Below, piece by piece: positions 1 to 12,143 of a stretch of 64,000 nucleotides of DNA. The stretch comes from Congeria kusceri (taxonomy: Eukaryota > Mollusca > Bivalvia > Myida > Dreissenidae). Position 1 is the stretch's first letter. The number at the start of each line of letters is the position of its first letter. Made by a program: the position numbers and the translations under genes. The DNA is taken from contig CM051038.1 of the NCBI GenBank assembly GCA_027627225.1, forward strand, positions 42,350,848 through 42,414,847. Reading direction: 5' to 3'. Below the pieces are notes generated by a model. That model searched no databases, was not told the DNA's origin, and saw nothing but the letters and a program-made list of their open reading frames with translations.

Positions 1-38
<38 letters not shown>

Positions 39-245
39 TAATAACAATAATGATAATAATAATAACAATTAATAATAATTAATAATAATAATAACAATAA
101 TGATAATAATAATAACAATAATGATAATAATAATAATAATAATAATTATTATTATTTAATAATAATAATTATTATTATTTTATAATAATAAATAAAAAAA
201 AATATTATTGTTATTATTATTTTTACTATTATTATTATTATTTTG
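1..245. repeat. (AAT)n microsatellite, degenerate at the right end
   Basis: Nearly pure AAT with AAC and TGAT interruptions up to about 155. It then inverts to ATT-rich sequence, so the right half could fold back on the left. Confidence 0.95.
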
Positions 246-284
246 AATTGTAATTAGTTCACACATCCACGACAAATTAACTAA

Positions 285-366
285 AAAATAAGTAAAAAAA
301 TAATTAATAAATAAATAAATAAATAAATAATAAATAAAAAATAAATAAATAAATAAATAAATAAAC
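285..366. repeat. (AAAT)n microsatellite
   Basis: Repeated AAAT tetramers with few interruptions, separated from the AAT tract by about 40 bases of ordinary AT-rich DNA. Confidence 0.9.
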
Positions 367-589
367 AGGTAAATACATATATTAATTAACTAAACCTGAA
401 AGTGAGAAAGAAAGAAATAAAAATCAACAAATGCATGATTAACCAATAAATCAGAAACATTTGTCGGCATTGATGTTCTCCCAAATCGAATAGTCTTTTG
501 TTCAGTATCAAAGGTTGTAATTTATATTGATATTTGCTATTAAATTTCATGAAAAAGCAGTTTCAATATTTGAATCCGGTGTAGCATCT

Positions 590-1065
590 GATTTAAAATG
601 GAGAAAAAAATCCTATTTTAAAATTGGAAAAATTTCCTACTTTGGAAAGTGGAAAATTTTTCCCATTTTGGAAAGTGGGAAGAAAATTACATGGGATTAT
701 TTTTTTCAAACACGTCAAAACACATCAAAAACAAGTTGCCTACTTATTTTAAGATAAAACACAGTATATCTCAGAAGAACATGAGAGAATAGATGCAAAA
801 TAAGAAAAAAATCCCATGGGATTTTTTTTCCACTTTTAAAAAGGGATTTTCTTTTTACAGCCAAATATAATATTTTGTCTATACATAACGATTGTGTCAT
901 GGTTATATTGAATTTGTATGCATGTAAAAGACATAAAAACGCGGTTTCAGAATTTACATAAATCCCATGGGATTTTTTTTCCAGCCTAAATAAGTGGGGA
1001 AAAAATCCCGTGGGAAAACGAAAAATCCCATGGGAAAATGGAAAAATCCCACGGGAAAGTCAATT
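590..1065. repeat. Array of short palindromes around TCCCATGGGA
   Basis: The core TCCCATGGGA or its variants (TCCCGTGGGA, TCCCACGGGA) recurs at about 815, 962, 1003, 1026 and 1047. It is usually flanked by A-runs or T-runs. Degenerate relatives (AATCCTATTTT, CTTTGGAAAGTGG) occur at 608-690. No coding potential is seen. Confidence 0.7.
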
Positions 1066-1379
1066 TTGCAATTAAATTTCATAATGAAAGAAAAACATTT
1101 TTTCATGTAAAAATCATCAATTATTGATAACAATTAAACTTTTTAACGAACACTTCATGTAAAACAGTAATAACTCAATGACAAAGGGTACTTAAGTTTG
1201 CCAAATTTCGGTTTCGCAAAGTTTTTCTGGTGGCCGTTAATTTTGACGTCATGAGATTATAATACCCGCGAAATTTTTCCGGTAAAACCAATTTAAAATG
1301 TAAACAACGGTGGGAAAAGCAAAACTCGTGAAAATATAATTTTCTATGTACACTCGTGAAATAAAATACGATCTCACAC

Positions 1380-1900
1380 CGGATTCAACAGGTGCAACAG
1401 GACCTTACAACCTTGTTTCGTATTTTGACAGAGTTATACCCCTTTTTCGAGGTCGTTATGGTTAGGTGGATAAAATGTCCGCCTTGCGCCCGGGAGGTCC
1501 CGAGTACAATCTCTATACGGGTAGCGATCTCAAGATTTTTCCAAAGACACTGAGTACTGGTTCTTCCCAGTAAACGGACTCGAGAGTGTATCTATAAATT
1601 TAATTGAGCTGAAATAGAAAACCTTGATAAGTTATTCACTTGAAACTTGGAATGTACTTTAGCCAACTCCATCTCATCTCCAGCATCATTTGCTACAACT
1701 TCCATTAATCTGTTTAGATTTTTGACAGAGTTATGCCCCTTTGTCACAGATTTTCAATGTATGAGTTTGCATTCACACATTTATAAGGCATTAAATTGGA
1801 ACTTTGAATACATCTACTAGTATGTCATCATGTCCAGCATCAGGTGCAACAATTTCCATATTTTTTGTTTCAAACAAAATATGCCCCCTTTTTAATTAGT
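1380..1900. repeat. Degenerate repeat units with a GACAGAGTTATGCCCC core, split by a SINE
   Basis: TTTTGACAGAGTTATACCCC at about 1422 and TTTTTGACAGAGTTATGCCC at about 1719 are near-identical. A weaker third copy lies near 1860-1895. Phrases such as CAGCATCAGGTGCAACAA also recur. The SINE-like copy sits directly after the first unit. No gene is seen here. Confidence 0.5.
1450..1615 (+). mobile_element. tRNA-derived SINE-like element, copy 1
   Basis: A box A-like stretch (GGTTAGGTGG, about 1460) and a degenerate box B-like stretch (GGTCCCGAGTACAATC, about 1496) are followed by a body containing AAACGGACTCGAGAGTG at 1572-1588. The same core is found at 54128-54145, also downstream of a box B-like stretch. 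A shared 3' body behind a tRNA-like head is the expected SINE layout. The exact ends are uncertain and the family name is not assigned. Confidence 0.55.
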
Positions 1901-2870
1901 TTTTTTTTTCAAGATAAAGTTTGGTCCTATAATGTCCATACTGCATTATGTATTTTCTTGAAACTTGAAACGTAACATTTTCATCAAATACTACATAACA
2001 AAGCACATTACTCTGTTTTTATATTTTACTGATTAACACTACAAAAATCTGTTGACTATATATACCTGTCTGTTGTACTTTTGATAGAGATTTTACTAGT
2101 GGTACAATTTTGGTGTATCTCAAAAGTGACTACTTTTATTTATAAACAAATGCATGTTTGTAGGTTTTTTTTTCTCTTGCCCACTTTCTAACAGATGCAC
2201 CAACTGAAATATATCGAATAATCGAGTGCGTTTTTCTCTGACAGCGCTCTTTATTTATAGAGATTTTTGTCATAAAATTGTTAACAAAGGTTATGGTTTC
2301 TGTGTCGTTGTGCCATCCTGGTTGCTAATGGGAGTTATATTGCACTTGTTATAAAACACTATCACCCGTGGATAGTAATCATAGTATGTATCACATTAAA
2401 TGTCTTAAATATTACTGTTTATAGCACAATATCCTAGTCATCATGTCTGTCATTCTATGCCTAAAGGGGATACGATTGAGAACAAAACGAAGTGAACATA
2501 AATGTCTTCTCATCCATGTACCGGTATTTCAAGTGACCTATCATATATCTACGAAAACACTGTTAAAATCATAAAAAACACTACAAGTTTGCTAATACGT
2601 GTATGTTTATCCCAGCCATGTATCATGTACCTCAATATTTTTGATGAGATGTGCGACAATATTTTAGACAGGCTAAGATAAAAAAATAAGTCGGGTTTTA
2701 TGGATTGTTATTTCACACTTAAGTTATAGCTACTACTACTCACTTGAAGGTTACTGTAATGGTGTTAGGTTTATTTGGGGTACAGACCCTTTAAATAATC
2801 ATAAGGTGAAAACTGATAAGATTCAAAACACAGCCCATCGTTATTAACCTTATTCATTCCAAACGTTGTT
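1901..2870. other. No gene seen; probable intron or upstream region of the next gene
   Basis: AT-rich sequence without a long reading frame. It ends in a pyrimidine-rich TTGTTTTCAG acceptor at 2866-2875, so at least the last part should be intron of the LRAT-like gene. Confidence 0.5.
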
Positions 2871-2875
2871 TTCAG

Positions 2876-3451
2876 GGTTCAGAGTCAAGTAAGAGTTCAG
2901 GTTCAGGGGCGGGTAAAACTGGCGAAACATGGAAGTACAAACTACACTTCGATCCGGAATGTGACTCAAAAGAAACCGTTAAATACGACAACATCAAAGA
3001 TGAGGAGCTTATGACCAAACTTAAAGACCTTGTCGGTGTTGATGAGAATATCAAATGTGTGAAGGCATATGAATTGCCATTGGTTAAATGGCAACTCACT
3101 AAACTTCTGTTTTTCCATATGTTTATCCTTTTTGAAACTGAAAATTGGTGGTGGACCATAGAAAAACATGCAAACGGCATCACTATTCAGCGCAGTAAAC
3201 ATTCAAATGCTGTTAAATATACAATCAGGCAGACAAAGCGGGTTTCCGGCATAACTTTAATGATAGAAGATGAAGGAAACATGCGCGTACACGACCTTAT
3301 AGAGTGGTTGTATCAAAATAATGAGTTGAAGAAGCCATATCATTATCTTTTTAGCAACTGTAAGCACTTTGCTAAAGATGTGTTCAACCACGTGGCAATG
3401 AACAAGCGCATTATATCAGTTCATCTTTCGTGGATTACTGAAAAGACATAA
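2876..3451 (+). CDS. Terminal exon of an LRAT-like (NlpC/P60 superfamily) protein
   Basis: The open frame starts in phase 0 right after a TTTTCAG acceptor and runs 191 codons to TAA at 3449-3451. It begins with a Ser/Gly-rich linker (GSESSKSSGSG), then a beta-rich stretch (WKYKLHFDPE). A Trp-rich segment with a histidine follows (WWWTIEKHANG, His at about exon residue 98), and then the block FSNCKHFAKDVFN (Cys at about residue 162). A His upstream of an NC-[KE]-HF block is the signature of the LRAT/HRASLS group of circularly permuted papain-like enzymes, which act as acyltransferases or phospholipases. The spacing between His and Cys is longer than in LRAT itself, so activity is not certain. 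An internal ATG at 3011 is possible, but the frame stays open back to the splice site. Upstream exons were not found. Confidence 0.6.
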   Translation, partial: GSESSKSSGSGAGKTGETWKYKLHFDPECDSKETVKYDNIKDEELMTKLKDLVGVDENIKCVKAYELPLVKWQLTKLLFFHMFILFETENWWWTIEKHANGITIQRSKHSNAVKYTIRQTKRVSGITLMIEDEGNMRVHDLIEWLYQNNELKKPYHYLFSNCKHFAKDVFNHVAMNKRIISVHLSWITEKT

Positions 3452-6400
3452 ACAACATTTTACATGTAGTTACTATTTTCGACAATATAAATATAGCATA
3501 TGTAAAGGTGCTGAAATGTTAAAGCTTACGTCCGAGAAATTAAACTTGTATTATTTAATGATGACACATGTCTCCCGACTGCATGTACGTATGCTTTTGT
3601 TTAAATTGATGTGTATTCGGCTATTGCATTCTTAACTATGATCCACTGAAATTCACAAACATTAACTGTTTGAATGGTGATGCCGGAGCTATGACGAACA
3701 ACCAGTATACATATCGATGCCGTAGTAAAATCGAAATACTTTCGAAATATCAACCAAATTATCAATATTCACTGTGACTAACTACCAGCTACGATGAACA
3801 TTTTCTGATAATTAGTTGATAAACTCAGATTAATGAGGTAAATGTATGATCGGATATACAAATTTATACACACATATCAGACTAAACTAATGAGTGTGTT
3901 GAGGCATTTCCATTTTCTGACTATATGTATAATATATTGTTGCTATTATAGACAAACATTTAGATAGAAGTTCTAAAATGTGTGTGTCAAAGGCTAGAAT
4001 AAGAATATGTTAATTTCTGTTAACAATAGCTTGATGTAGTTTGTTCAACGTTTCTGAAAAACATTTTTAAACGCATGTCATTCTGTTTCATACCATACTG
4101 ACATGTATGCAGATTTTCATAACCAAAACAATTTTGAATTATGTGTATCATTTTAACTATCTTGATCTTACGTTTCCTGCATTGAAAGCATAACCATGTT
4201 GTCTGGATTGAAAACGTAAGCCTAATGCAAATTGGGTTATTCGGCAATACGACTAAACCATGTTAACACTATATACATACACGCAGCTTCACACAAGTAT
4301 AGTTTAACCTACTTCTCTAGTTTGTATCTGTTTTATACAAATCACCGAAATTGGAGGAACTTGTGAGCGCCGCCTTAACTGTCCACCGGTTCGTCCGATC
4401 CATATTCCTGTCCGGGCTAATTTTCAGCAGCATTTCGCCAGATTTCAATGAATAGTTTCAATAGAGATGTACATATTACCAAGAGGTTCCGCTGCAATTA
4501 TCTTTTGGAGCTATGGGCCATTGCCAATTCCGTCAACTATTTACACATATATATTTATAGATAGATTATTTCTCAGCAGTCACTGACTAAAATGCAATGA
4601 AACATTATGGGATGTTTCATTGGCAAGAGGAGCCGGAAACAGAGCCTTGATCGTAAAATGCTTTCATGATCTATCTTGGAGATACTGGCCGTTGTCGATT
4701 GCTTCAGATAGTATCAAGAAAGCAATTCTTGTCCAAGCAACCGCTCCGCAGCTATTTACCATAATTCAGTTAAACTTTATGAAAACGTAACTTTCAAGTG
4801 TGGGGAGCATCAACAAGGGCGTTTTACTTCAATGATTTTTCTTGGAATTATGAGCCACATGCGATTGTTGAAATTAGCATATGGTGCACAATTCTTATCC
4901 AAGCTAATTTTCAGCAATGTTGATCTTCAAATATTGTTCTTTCAAAGAACTGTTGTATAAAATTCATTGATTCTTGATGAAAGGTTAAATTCCTAGAAGA
5001 TATTCACCGCATTACAGTTATGACACTTGATTTATTATACAGTGGGTTTTTGATTTTTGTTATACAATATTGCTTTACCTGTACGTTTGTATATGTATGT
5101 GCTGTATTTTTGTTCTTGACATATTTGATAAGGCGGTTCTAGTGATTTAAGTGATCATTAATATTTTTGTATGTCTTATTGCATTCGCATTACTTTATAA
5201 TGTGCGTTAGGAAGCATCAATCAGTTTCACTGAAAGCCTTGTTCTTTTGGTAACAATTGCTCAAACCAAGAATTCAATGAAGTGGGAATAAGCTCAATAA
5301 TACAAAACAATCGCATCTACCTGTAAGACGTATTTTGCACATTTAAATAAATCAATCTTTTGATAAGAGTGAATTTTTTCACGTTTCTTGGTTTGCGCGA
5401 CGATAATATAGAACTTAAACTATATGACGCTATGTTTTAAGACGAGATATAGCTGATCTTTGTTTTTATTGCATTTCAAAAGTAGTGCTATCTATATATT
5501 TGAGATATCGTGTTTGCGTTTCTTCCTGTTTGTAGTAATCAATAATGCCGCTTACGTGGTTTCCTTTTTGGGTTAAAGTACCAAAAAGTTTGTAGATCGA
5601 AATTACCCTAGGTAAATTACGTGGGTTTAAAGTGTGGTGAAACCTGTGTACCGTTCATAAATAACCATTGTATTTGAATGTTTTAATAGCTAATTCCATG
5701 TTTCAAATGGGCGTTACCGAATTTAAACATAAATAACTAAACCAGTTGCACACGACCCTGACATTTTCTGACTGCTATGTTTGTGATATTCAATCAATAT
5801 TTGGTAATGTTCACGAGCATGCATATTGTTAAAAACCTAGCATAATTTAAATGTCAGTAAATTGTATGACTGCACCCTGATAACCCTAGCGCAGTGAAAA
5901 AGACCGTTACCGTGAAAAAGAATGTTGCTGCTCGAAGACTTTTTGCCGACCTAACAGGTCGTGAGAAACCGTTGGTCTTGATTTAGGTTAGCGATTGATC
6001 GCCGACTGGTCGGCGATTAGTTGGCAGACCATCTTACGACCGCTCGCCGAGTTACCTTCGTCTCCAAAACACGTTTAAAGTTGTTCTCACTATACCAAAC
6101 TTATATTTGTGCCCCTTTTGCAACCCAATAGTAATAATTTTAACTATATTTTATTATTACTGTATAATATCTACAATCTAATTATTTACTGTACAGTTAT
6201 GCATATTTTGTAATGGTATACATGTATTAGTCATATAGATCTTGATCTCTATTTGGTGTGTTTATTGTTTGTACGGTAAAGTAGATTTTCCACTTTGGAG
6301 TTATAGCTTCGCCAGGAAAAGCATTTTAACTACTAGTTGGTACTATATGGAATGTATATTCCACTGCTATAGTTCCCCAGTAATTTCAGTCTATTAAACT

Positions 6401-6490
6401 ACCGAGCTGTCACAACTCTTGTTTTAGGTTTGTACCATTTACATCTTATTAGGTGCTAGACATTGGTGGAGATGCACGGGATCTATGAAA
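3452..6490. other. No gene seen; holds degenerate tandem units at about 4340-4960
   Basis: AT-rich intergenic DNA. Around 4490, 4668 and 4838 a phrase of the type 'cttggag-tatgg-cc-ttg-cgattg' recurs at 170-178 base spacing, with related phrases (ttttcagca) between. This suggests an old tandem repeat. No splice-bounded reading frame was recognised. Confidence 0.5.
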
Positions 6491-6491
6491 A

Positions 6492-7173
6492 TACACACTG
6501 ATCAGTACAAACGACCAAGCTCCTGTTTAACGAAAGGGTTCTCGCTAACGTAACGCGCGATCTCCCGGTAAAATGGCCGATAATGTAAAATAATAAAAAC
6601 TATAGAATAGTCAATCCTGATTAAAAACCATCTGTAAGGTATGTTTTATATTCCTTTTTGCGATTTGTTTTGTTAGTAAGCTAGCATTGTATTCTTGTTC
6701 TGGGGTCATGCATTATATAATCAACGGGAGTCACACTCGTTTTTCAAAACTTAATAATTAAATTCGTATACGACATTAATAGAACGATTTTGTCAGGATA
6801 TTACATAGCAACGCTAAACTCAGTAATGTGTCGTGATAGACTGTTTAAAGTGTGTGTCTGAGTGCGTATTACGTCAATTTTCACAAGTTTTGATCACGTT
6901 TCCATTTACACGTAAAAATGTTGCAGGCTAAACTTTTACAATTGTATATGTTTTCTAATTCAAATCATTTACGAGTATTGGGGACACATATGGCGGTTCC
7001 GTAAAGGCAGTCGTTTGAAACTATTTTATACAAAAAACGGAGAAATATACAAATATTGAATACAAACGTTCGACATTTTTAAATAATCGGCCATTTTTAC
7101 CGGAGGTCGCGCGTTACGTTAGCGAGAACCCTTTCGTCAAACTGGAGGTCGGTCGTTTTTCCTAACCAGTGTA
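6492..7173. mobile_element. Non-autonomous DNA transposon (MITE) with about 89-bp terminal inverted repeats
   Basis: The left arm (6492-6580) contains ACGAAAGGGTTCTCGCTAAC and GTAACGCGCGATCTCC. The right arm (7085-7173) holds the reverse complement with a few changes. The ends read TACACACTG and CAGTGTA, and a TA duplication is possible on each side. The roughly 500 bases between the arms have no coding potential. The total is about 680 bases. Confidence 0.8.
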
Positions 7174-8110
7174 TAAATAAGGGACATACACATCTAGACA
7201 ATATCAGTCACATAACAGATTTTTGTGTGAATAAATATTTGGAAGGCATTGATGGGCAAATTATTGCTGGAGATTTTATTTTATTTTGGAAAATGAGATT
7301 GAGATTTAACCGAACATGGAACAAACGTTAAGCATATATTTTAAGACCTTTAATTTTAATTTTACAAACAACATACACACGTCGAAGTCAAATAAAAATG
7401 ATAATCGCTTATCCCAGTCTAGACTTGAATGTTGCTTGCCGTTTCACGAATAAGCTAGATCAAATGAAACTCAAAGAATTTATGAATTATACATAAACAT
7501 CGTTTACTTGTGTGATGTTATTTGCCAAAGATTACATTGCCTGTCCAGAAACTCTGAGCTATAAAATATATTATGTATACAGAAAACAAGCTACATTTAC
7601 TCAGTAATTTGTGCAGAAATTAAAAAGCATGAAACTGAGTTAATTAAACATTAACTGAAGAAAACAACAACAATGATCCTGAAAATTGTGCGAAATTAAT
7701 TGAAAATCATTATAATTGGGCGAGTTGTCAACATTGTTGTTGCTGTCGACTCAATCGCCCAACATGGTGCGAGTCGTTAACGAAGCGAATCGTTAATATT
7801 ATGAAAATCGGTAATTCCATTTAATGCTTCAGAAAAATGTGAGTTTTGCTTATGTATATTACTATTGTTAAAATCAAAAATCAACTTTACTACGACATGT
7901 CACACTTAATAAACAACTTGCCTTCTTTTTCTATAGTCGTGTGATCGTCGTCCATTAACAGCCTGACCCAATAATAAAAAGTAACGTAGTAACAGGGGCT
8001 GATAACTACCCGTCTAATTGCAGAGGTATATATGATGATAGCAACGAACGACACCTCTGCTAGGATAGCGCTAAGCGCACATGGTAACAGGGAACCAAAT
8101 TCTTGTATTT
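7174..8110. other. No gene seen
   Basis: AT-rich sequence. A short hairpin (GCAGAGGT ... ACCTCTGC) lies at about 8020-8061. The host element A begins to the right with its A/T-rich 3' tail. Confidence 0.4.
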
Positions 8111-8450
8111 TTTTTATTTTTTTTTTATTTTTAACAGAACAGAATATTTTATTCAGTTACTTGAACATATATACATGTTCCTCATAACATGATCCAATGC
8201 ATAACAATTATAAACACATGACAACGTATAATATATGTACATATATACACACTTTATAACAGAAGAATTTAACAAACACGTAGTTAATAATTCAATAGTT
8301 CTATATGAATATCAAACAGTAGATATATAGTAAATTACAACGTAGTTTATAAACAAGATTCACTCCCCGAGGAGGGACTTATAAGTTATAGACGAAAAAG
8401 TACGAAAGAAGAATGACAAATTTGTACAAAAGAAAACAACAAATGAGTAG

Positions 8451-10197
8451 TTATTGGACGAAATTGATCATAATTTTTCGTCTGTTAAAAGCATGGTATA
8501 TATATTTACAAAGGTTTAATATAGTTTTATAGCTTTTAGATTTAAATAAATTTATAAATTTGACCATACTGGGCTTAGTATAATAATATTTACTAATATA
8601 TTTTTTACGAATATCTATATACAGTGGGCAGATACATATAAAATGGTACTCGACCTCAATATCATTTTTATTACAAAAAGTACAATATCTGTTACAATGT
8701 TCGATTCTGTTATTACCATGACGTCCTGTTTCGATTTTTAATTGGTGAGATGACAATCTCAATTTGGATAATACAATGCGATATCTTACTGGAACTTTAT
8801 CAAGGTAACATTCAAATTCATAGTCAGTTTTAAACAATTTATACGTGCACATAGATCTACTAATATTTATGGCTGTATACCACGATTGTTTGAATTGATC
8901 GTGTAGTCTTTGTTTAAATTCTATATGGAAACTTTTCTCGTTAACTGAATGCGGTGTAATCCAAACATATGAAACTCCATTGCTATCTAACAGAGACTTA
9001 ACATCAGTTAGCCAGTTAGATTTGCCTTTGTTAAAATCATCTAGCAACGCTTGGTACAACCGATTAATAATAATATTGTGACTATTTAATAACTTTAGCC
9101 AGTATTTTATTATGCGTGTGTGACTATTGATATGAAGTGGGAATCGGCCAAGTTCACCGTATATTGCCATTGTACATGTAGATTGTTTAACTTTAAGAAG
9201 ATTTTTACAAAATTTCAAATGAATTCGCTCTACTTTTGTGGATTTGCCAAATCCCCATACTTCGCAACCATAACTCAAAACTGATCCTACAAATGCGTCA
9301 AATAATTGACATATGGTACTAGGTTTTAAAAGGGCTGTTTTGATATTACTCATAAGAGTATTAAGAGCTTTCAGTCCTTTACCAGAAATGGTTTCGCAAT
9401 TCAGAACGAAGCTACCTGTATAATTAAAAACAGTTCCTAAATAGTTAAAATCATCTACAACTTCTAACGGGATATTATTGTAAACCCATTTTTCTTCATG
9501 TTTTAAAGGACCTCGTTTTCTAAATACTACGACTTTGCTTTTGTCGGGGTTAACCTCAAGTCCCCATGAATTACAGTAAATTTGTAGACGATTTAGACCG
9601 TGTTGGAGATCTGCTGCAGTTTTCGCGAGGATAACCATATCATCTGCAAATAGCATCAAGATAAAAGTCAAATCATCTATCGATAGGCCACTATTAATAT
9701 CATCACAGAGGAATAATTCGAGATCTTCTAGGAAGAGAGAAAATAGTATCGGCGACATTACTTCGCCTTGTTTTAAACCTACAGCGACTTCGAAGAATTC
9801 AGAATATGAGCTACACCCTTTTATACAAGCTTGCACTTTCGAGTACATATCCCTTATTACCCGTAAAGTTTTGCCTCTCAGGCCTATTTTAAATAATTTA
9901 TACCACAAACCATTTCTATATATACTGTCAAAGGCCTTTTTAAAGTCAACAAACGCACACGCTAGTCTCCCATTTTCATTTAATACTTTACTTATAATTG
10001 CATTTAAAACAAATATAGCATCTACGGTGGAACTCCCTTTTTTGAAACCAAATTGTGCATCACTTATTATATTATTATCGGCCGCACACTTCGAAACACG
10101 TTGATTAATAATACCAGTGAATATTTTGGAAAAGCAGCTATTCAACGTAATGCCTCTATAATTATTAGCATCATTAGGGTCACCTTTCTTAATGCAG
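8451..10197 (-). CDS. Element A ORF2, 3' half: reverse transcriptase core and C-terminal zinc finger
   Basis: Reverse transcriptase motifs appear in order on the minus strand: NNYRGITL, DAQFGFKKGSS, FVDFKKAFDSI, GLKQGEVMSP, the catalytic box MLFADDM, and WGLEVNPDKSK followed by VVVFRKRG. The C-terminal part has a C-x2-C-x9-H-x4-C finger (CTFC ... HFICIC) typical of the tail of many invertebrate non-LTR ORF2 proteins. The first twenty or so codons of the longest open frame, upstream of IKKGDPND, are antisense to element B and are not part of this protein. The real frame joins the segment that ends at 18703. Confidence 0.88.
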
Positions 10198-10801
10198 GAG
10201 ATGAACTGTCTGTTCTGTCGTGGAACATTAATGGTCTGACGCAAGATAAGAAGGAAAGTGTTGAATTTGTTGAGATATTGGCAAAATATGACATTTGTTT
10301 TTTGTATGAATCGTGGTGTAAAGCAAATTCTAACGTAAAACTAAATTGTTACATTACCCATAACTTTCACAGGACTTTCCAAAATAGAAATGCCAAACGA
10401 AGTAGTGGCGGTTTATTGCTTTGTTACATGGATTATTTAGAGGGTGGTATAGAAATTATAAAAAATCATTATGACGCCATAATTTGGTTAAGACTAGATC
10501 ATGTATTTTTTAACATGGAACAAGATATCTTTATATGTGGTGTTTACATTTGGGGTGAGGATTCACCAGTCTATAACTATTTAAGTGTTGACTTATTTCA
10601 AATTTTAGAAAATGATATTTCAGATTATGATAATAAGGGTGCAATTTATATATGCGGTGATTTTAACAGTCGTGTTGGTGAAAAGAATGATTATATTTTG
10701 CATGATAGAGTAAATATTTGCATCGATGATATCGATTATAGACCAGATTGTACTCCTAGCAGGGCCTCGTTAGATGAAAAGCACAATAATCATGGTATTA
10801 A
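10196..10801 (+). pseudogene. Element B outer copy, 5' part: start of ORF2 endonuclease
   Basis: This copy begins abruptly at TGCAGGAGATGAACTG directly after host TTAA. Compared with the full inner copy, it is 5'-truncated at the start of ORF2. The endonuclease motifs LSVLSWNINGL, CFLYESW and CGDFNSRVG are visible. The frame ends at HNNHGIK (about 10800), where the inverted inner copy was inserted. Residues after that in the open frame, and those before 10196, come from flanking antisense DNA. The copy continues at 15629. Confidence 0.88.
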
Positions 10802-11054
10802 GGATAGGATAGGATATTTATTTCAGACTTGTACATTGTACATCGTCTACAACACATTAAATAATATAATTACAATGTCAACGTGAAATGCATGAGTTAA
10901 CAATGTTTTGGATATTAAATAATACACATATTTATGATTAGTTATTCAATATATAACATATTAACCTAACATATTTGTATATAATTGTATATGCTTATTT
11001 TATTTGCTATCTGAAATATAAGATAATAAACATGTTTGCAATGGAGATGAGCAT

Positions 11055-12143
11055 TTAGGCAAAAGTGTTATGGAATACAGTACGTACACTCAAAGCTTCT
11101 TTTATAAATATACAAAGATTGATAAGTTCTGTTCTATTGTTACTTTTCAACAACTCGACATATTTAAAAACCGAAGGGCGTGTACGGTACTTTAATTTAA
11201 CATATTTATTTCTTAGATAAGAAAAGCCGGGACAAATACAAATAAAATGATATTCGTCTTCGATGTCAAACTTGTTGTTTAGTAAACAATATAAACAATA
11301 TCTTTCATTTCTAGGTGTATTATTTCTATTATATCTACCAGTCTGAATCCGTAAAGGATGAGCAGACATTCTCAATCTACACAGATAAAACCGTAGGCTT
11401 CTCGGAACAACATTTAAATATATTTCATATTCTAGAGAAGTTTTGAATTGTCTATAAACATCAAGCATAGAACTATTCTCAAGTGAACTAAACCATTCCT
11501 GTTTAAATGCATCAATTACTCTATTTTTAAAGGTACTTACACATGTTTTAACATCTATGGATTGTACATTATCAAATACAAAAGATAATCCGTAATCGTT
11601 TAACAATTTGCTCAACTCAAATACCCAATTACGATTACCATAGTCACAATCAGCTACAGCTTGAGTATATATACGTTTTAAAATAATGTTATCCGTGGAT
11701 ACAATTTTAAGCCAATACTTGACCATGCGAACATATCTGCTTATATACAGGGGGTATCTGCCCAGTTCACCGTAGACAACGGCGGTGCAGGTGTTAGAAG
11801 GGACATTTAACAATCGTTTGCAAAATTTCAAATGAATTCTTTCAATTTCTTTACTTCTGGTGTGACCCCAAAGTTCAGACCCATAGCTTAAAATTGAGCC
11901 TACAAACGAATCAAACAATTGACATAATAATTTTGGTTTTAAGTCATACATTTTACATTTAGCAAGCAAAATATTCATTGCCTTAAGAGCCTTTCCAACC
12001 AGATGCTCTTCATTTAGGTTAAAACTACCGGTATATTTAAACACCAGTCCAAGGTAATTAAAATTATCTACTACTTCTATTGGTTGGCTATTGTAAGACC
12101 AACTTTCGGTGGGCAATAGCCCACCTCGCTTTCGGAAAACCAT
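11055..12143 (-). pseudogene. Element B inner copy, ORF2 C-terminal part after the A10 frameshift
   Basis: This frame continues the reverse transcriptase after the A10 run with KIMVFRKRGGLL, then the thumb and linker region. It ends in a C-x2-C-x12-H-x4-C finger (CLYC ... HFICIC) and the C-terminus TVFHNTFA. It is offset from the upstream ORF2 frame only by the A-run at about 12146-12155. Everything downstream is open for 362 codons. The outer plus-strand copy at 17359-18447 is almost identical. Confidence 0.85.

Noticed and set aside
3361..3480. Polyadenylation signal for the LRAT-like gene
   Set aside because: No clear AATAAA follows the stop within the expected distance; not called.
10197..10244. 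ATG start of the element A reverse transcriptase frame
   Set aside because: The codons before IKKGDPND are antisense to element B; the true ORF2 begins near 20484.
10053..10886. A 277-codon plus frame taken as one gene
   Set aside because: Its first 48 codons are antisense to element A and its last part is antisense to the 3' UTR of element B; only 10196-10801 is genuine endonuclease sequence.
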